From Cadophora sp. MPI-SDFR-AT-0126 (taxonomy: Eukaryota; Ascomycota; Leotiomycetes; Helotiales; Ploettnerulaceae), in the NCBI GenBank assembly GCA_020747065.1, contig JAGMVK010000002.1, positions 2,666,001 through 2,730,000 of the forward strand: a stretch of 64,000 nucleotides of DNA. Direction: 5' to 3'. The position numbers and the translations under genes are program-made. This document shows positions 58,465 to 64,000 of the stretch, one piece after another. The notes beneath the pieces are model-generated. The model searched no databases. It saw only the letters and a program-made list of their open reading frames with translations, and was not told the origin of the DNA. Numbering within the stretch: position 1 is the first letter of the stretch; each line of letters begins with the position of its first letter.

Positions 58465-60232
58465 ATGAATTCTCTCACGGCCAAGCAAGCTCTTGTTTTC
58501 GCTGGGATACTTTGTATAGCACTCCTCCTAGCAAAAATCGATTATCCCTTCTCCAGAGAAACGTCCCTTGACAACTATCAACCCGTAGACCCCGGTCCAG
58601 GTACACCCACCAACCACTCTGGTATCATTTAAGCGGCAGTACTGAACATTCCGCAGTCATTGGTATAGATCTTGGCTTGAAGTACTCGCGTGTTGGCATC
58701 ATTAGGAATGCCACCTTTGAGATCATTGCAGACGAGAAAGGTCGGACTTTCATGCCATCGGTCGTGGCTTTCACGGGAGATGGAAAACGCATGGTGGGAT
58801 TTGAGGCACAAGAGCAGGCACTTAGTAATCCTAAGAACACGATTGATAATATCAGGTGGGTATTACGAGTTCTGACGAGGTGTGAGACTGACTTGCGGAA
58901 CACAGGCATTTGATCGCTGGGAACTTGTCCGACCCGACAGTCCGGGGAAAAGTCGCACGGCTGCCCTACGATGTCGTGGAGAGAGGCAACAGTAATGATT
59001 CACTCGATATCAGAATCAAAAGTACGAACGGAGATCACTTTTACTCCCCAGAAGTTCTCACAGCCATGATCTTGAAACAGCTGACGACGATGGCCGAAAT
59101 CCACCTAAACGCAACAGTTACAGACGCCGTCATCGCCGTACCTCCTAAATATACAGATAAGCAAAGGAAAGCCACTGAGAATGCGGCGAACATAGCAGGA
59201 TTGAATGTTCTACACATGCCTGATGAGCCCGAAGCTGCGGTACTAGGGCACCGTCTTGACTTTTGGGAAGATTGTGGCGGCTCTGATTTCTATGTCATTG
59301 AAGAATGCAATATCGTCGTGCACGATATCCAGGAGACGGAATCATACGTGACGCTCTTGGATATGAATTATGGCAAAACCAAGCCATCAGTGCACTACGA
59401 TCGAGGCTCGGGGTTGATTCGATATTTGCCGGCGATGATTCAGAATTCGCTGGATTTCCTGGGGATTGGTCCTTCGGCAACACTCATTAAAGCAGTTGAG
59501 CGACTTCTCTGGGATGCGAAATTGAGCAAGCAGAAAATCCACGGATTTCTGGTCACTGGTGACCCGAGCCTCATCGCCGACTCTCAGAAAGTCCTAGAAA
59601 CCTATTTCAAAAACCTAACATCAATCACAAGCCCCGATTTTTCAAATGATGAAGCAATCGTTCGCGGAGCTGCAATGGAAGGGAATGCTCTTCGACTGAA
59701 GCATACTGAATGGGATGATGGTTGTACAATATCCTACGACGTCCTCGAATTGAGTATAGGTGTCGAGGCAAGTAATGGGACATTCCACACCGTCCTTCGA
59801 GAAAACGCACTTATGCCAACACGCAAAGTCAGACTTGTCTCGACGATTTTCGATAATCAAGAGAAAGTTGTGATCAATATCTGGGAAGGCCAACGAATGA
59901 TTGCTAGTAAGAACCGCCTGCTGGGTACTCTGGAGTTGGCAGGAATATCGCCCAGGCCAAAAGGAGTACCGCGGATCGAGGTCGGTTTCGAAGTCGATCA
60001 AAACAGGGTCTTCCGGGCTACAGCTCGAGAATTGCAGAGTGATAATGAGAATCGCGGAGAGCTGGTCGTGAGACCGAGGAAGAGCAATTACACAGAAGAG
60101 ATCATTCAGGCCATCTTCGAAGATGCAGAGAAGTTTCGCGAGGAGGATGCACTCTGGATTGAGGAACTCTCAGACCATGATTTGGATGAATACGAAGATG
60201 GCAAGGGGCAGTTTGGAATCCTGGTAAGATAG
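58465..60232 (+). CDS. Divergent Hsp70 (BiP-like) with N-terminal membrane anchor
   Basis: Exons 58465-58600, 58657-58855 and 58906-60232, 553 aa. An N-terminal signal or anchor helix (KQALVFAGILCIALLLA, residues 7-23) is followed by the Hsp70 ATPase domain from VIGIDLGLKYSRVGIIRNAT. Recognisable blocks are GRTFMPSVVAFTG, TVTDAVIAVPPKYTDKQRKA, IHGFLVTGDPSLIADSQK and NDEAIVRGAAMEGNAL. The phosphate-2 motif (normally DLGGGT) is replaced by a stretch around VHDIQETESYVTLLDMNYG, and the AYG-type hinge by EAAVLGHRLD. ATP hydrolysis is therefore doubtful. The substrate-binding beta domain is partly recognisable (IEVGFEVDQNRVFRATAREL). The helical lid is short, and there is no HDEL/KDEL end. Probably an ER-facing, lineage-specific paralogue. 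Confidence 0.82.
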
Positions 60233-63200
60233 CTAAACGTTGCGTGAGATATTACTCCGGGGGAAGGCAAAAGTTCGGGCCGGAGGTAAGTCCGTCGGAT
60301 AGCAAGATCCAAGACAGGAATGCTTGTCATCAAAAACTTTGTTGTCCCTGTCTTGACAGGTACTTCCCGTACTAGTAATAGTGGCTGTTGAGCACCCCAT
60401 GTCGAATCTAATGCGAGAGACAGGGGTGATTGAACCCCTATTAACTGCCGTGGGGCAGATCATCCCGCATTTCACCATCCTCAGCCTTCTTCAGCTCCAC
60501 ATCCTCAATACGATTTTTATAATTAGTAGATCTAAGCGATCACTACTCCGTACTTGCTACAACCTACCAAACCTACTCCGTGCACTTTTCTCATCATACT
60601 TTGAGTTATCACGACCAGCCTTTGCGCCGCTTCCTTCAAACCCCTATCCCTCTGCACGTCCACGGCAATAACATCAGGAATAACTTCGGACTGTCGTTCG
60701 GTCCTGTCACTTGTCAAGTCCTAGTACTTGCTCGGTCTCATATCCATGCGCACGATGTTTACCCGAAAGACTCCCCTTTATTTTGGCTTCTGAAGAATGT
60801 TCGCATTGGATCCGAAACTACGCCACACTGAGCCTATTGGCTGTGAATGTGGCGGTGTGTTTCTCTTTGTGAGGATCTTAAGCAGATCACCCGTAAATCA
60901 TCCGACGAACAATACTTCTAATTTGCTAGTGTCTCGTGTCAGATTTTTGACTTTCTCGCAAGATGTGTCGCGTTACTGTCAAGTGAAGTCATCAAACGAT
61001 GGTACGCAAGCGGCTTGGGATCACTTCAAGTAATATCCAAGAAATCAACAACCTGACAGTCCAGTGATCAGAGGAAGTACCATTTCAATTATAGAATGTA
61101 CATGAAAGCTGCGTCAGGGCACCAATCAATCGTCCTCACCGGTCGCATGGGATCCTTCTTTCAACCTTTCCCTCCCCCACGTCAGCTTGAAAGCGGGTCG
61201 GCCCGGGCCCCCTTCCCCGGCTGAAAATCAGGCCATGGCCACCACCATGACCATGACCATGACCATGTCTCATGCAAGGAAGACTCGAGGAGAAACCCGC
61301 CCGCAAGCGGCCGCACCCAACCAAGCCCCAAATACACACTTGGCTCTAGCAGGCACCACTTGGGAATTCTGGAAGCGTGGAAGACATCCGGCCCAATTGC
61401 GATACTGAAACCTTGCTTCATGTGCAGCGCTGGAACCATCCGGGACAGAGCTCCCGCATTCCGCGATGAATTTGCGAAATGCAACAAAAGAATTTTGTTA
61501 GAAATTGATGGTTGTTTCTTCCTTGCTTTGAGTTGTTAGAAGTTAGTTCTCCCAGTGTAGCGAGATGATCCTGGATATCTCGCTTCACGAGTTGGAGGGT
61601 TTTGGTGTCGTGTTTTGTTTGTTTACGAGTTTGGTCTCGTGTTGTAGTTTATGAGTACATTTTCGTCCCTTTGATCTGAATTTTGCGATGATGCTGCAAA
61701 GCTTTTTTACTTGAAATAGCTATGAAATTTACAATTGATTCTAGCAATTGTAGTCACAGAGCTCTACGGCATAAGCCTGAGTATGCGACTCCTATTTGAT
61801 ACCTCGGTTGACAAGTCGGTCCGTCTTCTGCAAGGAACAGCTCTCTCGGTTCTCGCTTAGATTTCAAAGCATTCAAACGCGACGACGACACTACAGGGGA
61901 TTCTTTCGGGAAGTGGAGAGCGCTTGAATATCATAACGGAAGTTTTATTGAATGCAGCTAGCTGGTAACTTCCGCATCTTCAAGCGTGGTCATGGTCATC
62001 AGTGCATGTTCAGTAGCTTGAGAAGTGGTGAAATAGTGAATGTCTAGCTAATACTTAGTGCTTAGTTGGATGGCAGAACCTTGACTTTGTGATTGCGTTC
62101 CGGGTTTGCTCTGGCAAATGAGTACCGGAAGGAAACCACAGGTGTTGACAGAACCATCTTTGAACTCCTGAGATGTTCCTCTGACTGCAGAGTGGTCGGT
62201 TGATTCTTCAGTTGGTATCTAAAAGCTCATCAAATATTTCTCCAACAGCTTCTGATTGATAGGAGTCCCTTAACAACGCTTAGACCAAGTCTCAGAAAAT
62301 GCCTGCTACATTCCGCAACATAGCCCAAATATAATTTACTTGCCTTTACACTTAATCTGCAGACCCAAGGGCCCGTCGCCGGAACCTCCGGACCAGCCTC
62401 CGTAGAAGTGCAACAAAAATTCCAGTCATTGAATCGTCCAGTAAAAACAAATCGAAGCACGCGAGGGCCACAGGGCACAGTTCTCCTAGAGTTCCGTCAG
62501 AATGCAAACCTTCTACCGGCTGTTTTGCCCTGCAGCCGTCAATCTGGTGCGACCGTTGTCGTCGTTCCGCCGAAAGTCAAAACGTGTAACATAGTGGGAA
62601 GACTAGCTACCTCTGATGACGAGCTTCTTGTCGAACTACTGCGGCGCGGGATTTGAACTCCAAGCTAATTGAGAGACAAAAGGGACAACCCCAGCTCGGT
62701 AGCCAAACTCTAAGGGCGCCTCCGAGGTTAGTAATTCTTTAGCCGGTAAGAACATAGTTCACGCCAAGCCACGAACACAACCGACTAAACAAGCCAATAC
62801 ACGTGCTCTCCATTCGTTTGGCGAACACATCCGTTCTGTAACGCTTTCTAACGTTCCAGAAATCTTCGAGAAGCAGAAAAGCGCAGAGGTACAAGCACGG
62901 CCCACTTTCTACGATGTGCAACAGAGCTACAAGGTGATTGCTTGTGACTGGGATATCTCCGTTTCCGTTCGACGTTTTCGTTCGGTTTTGGAGGAGAGGC
63001 GCGAGGATTCTCGGCTGTGCAGTGCATGCTGTTGTACGTAGGTAACCATGTGGCGAGGATCGGCACGCCACAAAACATCGAAATGCAACAAAGACAATTC
63101 TTCTCCAAGTGTGCGAGTGAGATGTGGAGGCAAAGTTTGGATGACATGTCTGCCGAGATGTGGACTAGGTTTGACATTGTTGCGGTTGGTTGGTCGAAAT

Positions 63201-63566
63201 GGCGATTCTTCTGGAGATGTGCGCCTCTGGGGCATTAACAGCAGCAACTGGAAATACTGGCACTACATTTCTCGACAACCGTATGTCATGAAATCCATTG
63301 GGGACATTGATGAGGAGTTTCGAGGGCCTTCTCAATAGCAGAAACGACCAGTGTTGAGTAAATTCAGGAGCCACACGTGACTTTACCCAAACGGATTGCC
63401 ACTACTTTGGCTGCTTTCACATGCTTTTAATCCAAGTCACAAGCAAATTTCAGACATTCGAAATACATAGGACTCTAGATGTAAGGCTCAGGTCCCAATC
63501 GCATTTCAATTGGCGAAAAACACTCTCCAATGTCTTCAAAATCCTCCATGACATTCAATCCGCACG
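60233..63566. other. Large gene-poor region
   Basis: About 3.3 kb with only short overlapping ORFs on both strands and no family-like protein. It contains a CCATGA microsatellite (61245-61267). I found no terminal repeats, transposase, rRNA or convincing tRNA. Confidence 0.45.
61245..61267 (+). repeat. (CCATGA)n microsatellite
   Basis: Nearly four units of CCATGA in a row in non-coding sequence. Likely replication slippage. Confidence 0.7.
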
Positions 63567-63848
63567 CTAAACTCCCAATTTCGGGTCCCACTCAAAAGGG
63601 TCGAAAATCCCACCACCATTCTCCTCCCCATCAGGAAAGAAATCTTCCTCCTCATCCAGCAAACTCAGCAAAATCGGCACCCTACTACGCTTCATAAAGA
63701 GACCCATCGGCTTGGGGATATAAGCTGGATCCTCGTGGGGGAGAACGGAGAAGATCAACTCGCTGCTATCACCGGAAACCCCCTTTTTAGAACCCTTACG
63801 GGCGAAGAGCTTGCGAACGTAGGCCTTGACGGTGCTGAGGAAGGTCAT
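63567..63848 (-). CDS. Hypothetical 93-aa protein
   Basis: Single open frame. A basic start (VKAYVRKLFARKGSKKG) is followed by an acidic half (LLSLLDEEEDFFPDGEENGG). No signal peptide or known motif. It might be a genuine small protein because the composition is not random-looking, but there is no further support. Confidence 0.35.
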   Translation of the reverse strand: MTFLSTVKAYVRKLFARKGSKKGVSGDSSELIFSVLPHEDPAYIPKPMGLFMKRSRVPILLSLLDEEEDFFPDGEENGGGIFDPFEWDPKLGV

Positions 63849-64000
63849 TGTCGGGTTTTGGTGATGTTCTGAATTGTTCGGGGGACTTGAGAAGGGTTAG
63901 GAAGGAATCGCGGGCGTGAGGGAGCTGGATCGAAAGGAAAGTTAGGACTAGATCGCGGGAGATGGGTGGGAATGAATGTTTTGGGCTCAAATACCTTGGA

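Noticed and set aside
61136..61487. Overlapping short ORFs rich in His/Gly/Trp
   Set aside because: Their composition comes from the CCATGA microsatellite rather than from a conserved protein.
62640..62740. tRNA-like sequence on the complement (GGAGTTCAAATCCCGC)
   Set aside because: The T-loop-like string is present but neither the T-stem nor the acceptor stem pairs.

Overview
The window looks like nuclear DNA of a filamentous ascomycete. The evidence is dense genes on both strands with short GT-AG introns (about 45-120 bp), a GH74-CBM1 xyloglucanase, a HET-domain gene, a pogo/Fot-type transposon, several F-box genes and fungal-only membrane families. Protein style suggests Leotiomycetes, but that is inference. 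Exon joins were worked out by hand from splice signals, reading phase and family motifs. For the intact multi-exon genes the exon lengths sum to whole codons.

Layout. (1) 0-7.7 kb, housekeeping block: a 2-oxoglutarate/Fe(II) oxygenase of the prolyl-4-hydroxylase type (+), AP-2 mu (-), succinyl-CoA ligase alpha LSC1 (-) and, from a shared 0.3 kb promoter region, the Elongator catalytic subunit ELP3 (+). (2) 7.7-15.4 kb, accessory: a 14-exon secreted xyloglucanase, then two decayed genes, an F-box gene with one in-frame stop and an aminoglycoside-phosphotransferase-like gene with several frameshifts. (3) 16.3-20.5 kb: a full-length ABCB/MDR-type exporter, followed by about 3 kb without recognisable genes. 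(4) 23.4-28.0 kb: ARP8 (INO80 complex) and a DUF2786 protein. (5) 28.7-31.7 kb: a 1.84 kb pogo/Fot element with perfect 47-bp inverted repeats inserted in the 3' end of an F-box gene, so that the gene now ends in element-encoded residues. (6) 32-39 kb: low-complexity ORFs, a small Cys-containing membrane protein, an SLC45/sucrose-type transporter with a 17-nt micro-exon and a GC-AG intron, and an intact F-box gene. (7) 39.9-50.5 kb: a conserved nuclear-looking protein, AOS1 (SUMO E1), a BMT5-type rRNA methyltransferase, a PAN/apple-like receptor-shaped protein containing an 18-G tract, a fungal membrane protein with one frameshift, and a GFA/CENP-V-like zinc protein. (8) 51.3-60.2 kb: a damaged HET gene, an 18-bp minisatellite, a 750-aa membrane protein with a 15-nt micro-exon, a small GPI-anchored Cys-rich protein and a divergent Hsp70 that has lost its phosphate-binding motif. 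(9) 60.2-64 kb: mostly empty.

I see no biosynthetic cluster and no clear new multi-gene system. The most unusual single items are the transposon/F-box chimera, the degenerate Hsp70 with an N-terminal membrane anchor, the minisatellite beside the HET gene, and the micro-exons. Four genes carry apparent disabling changes. Whether these are real or assembly errors cannot be decided from the sequence alone.
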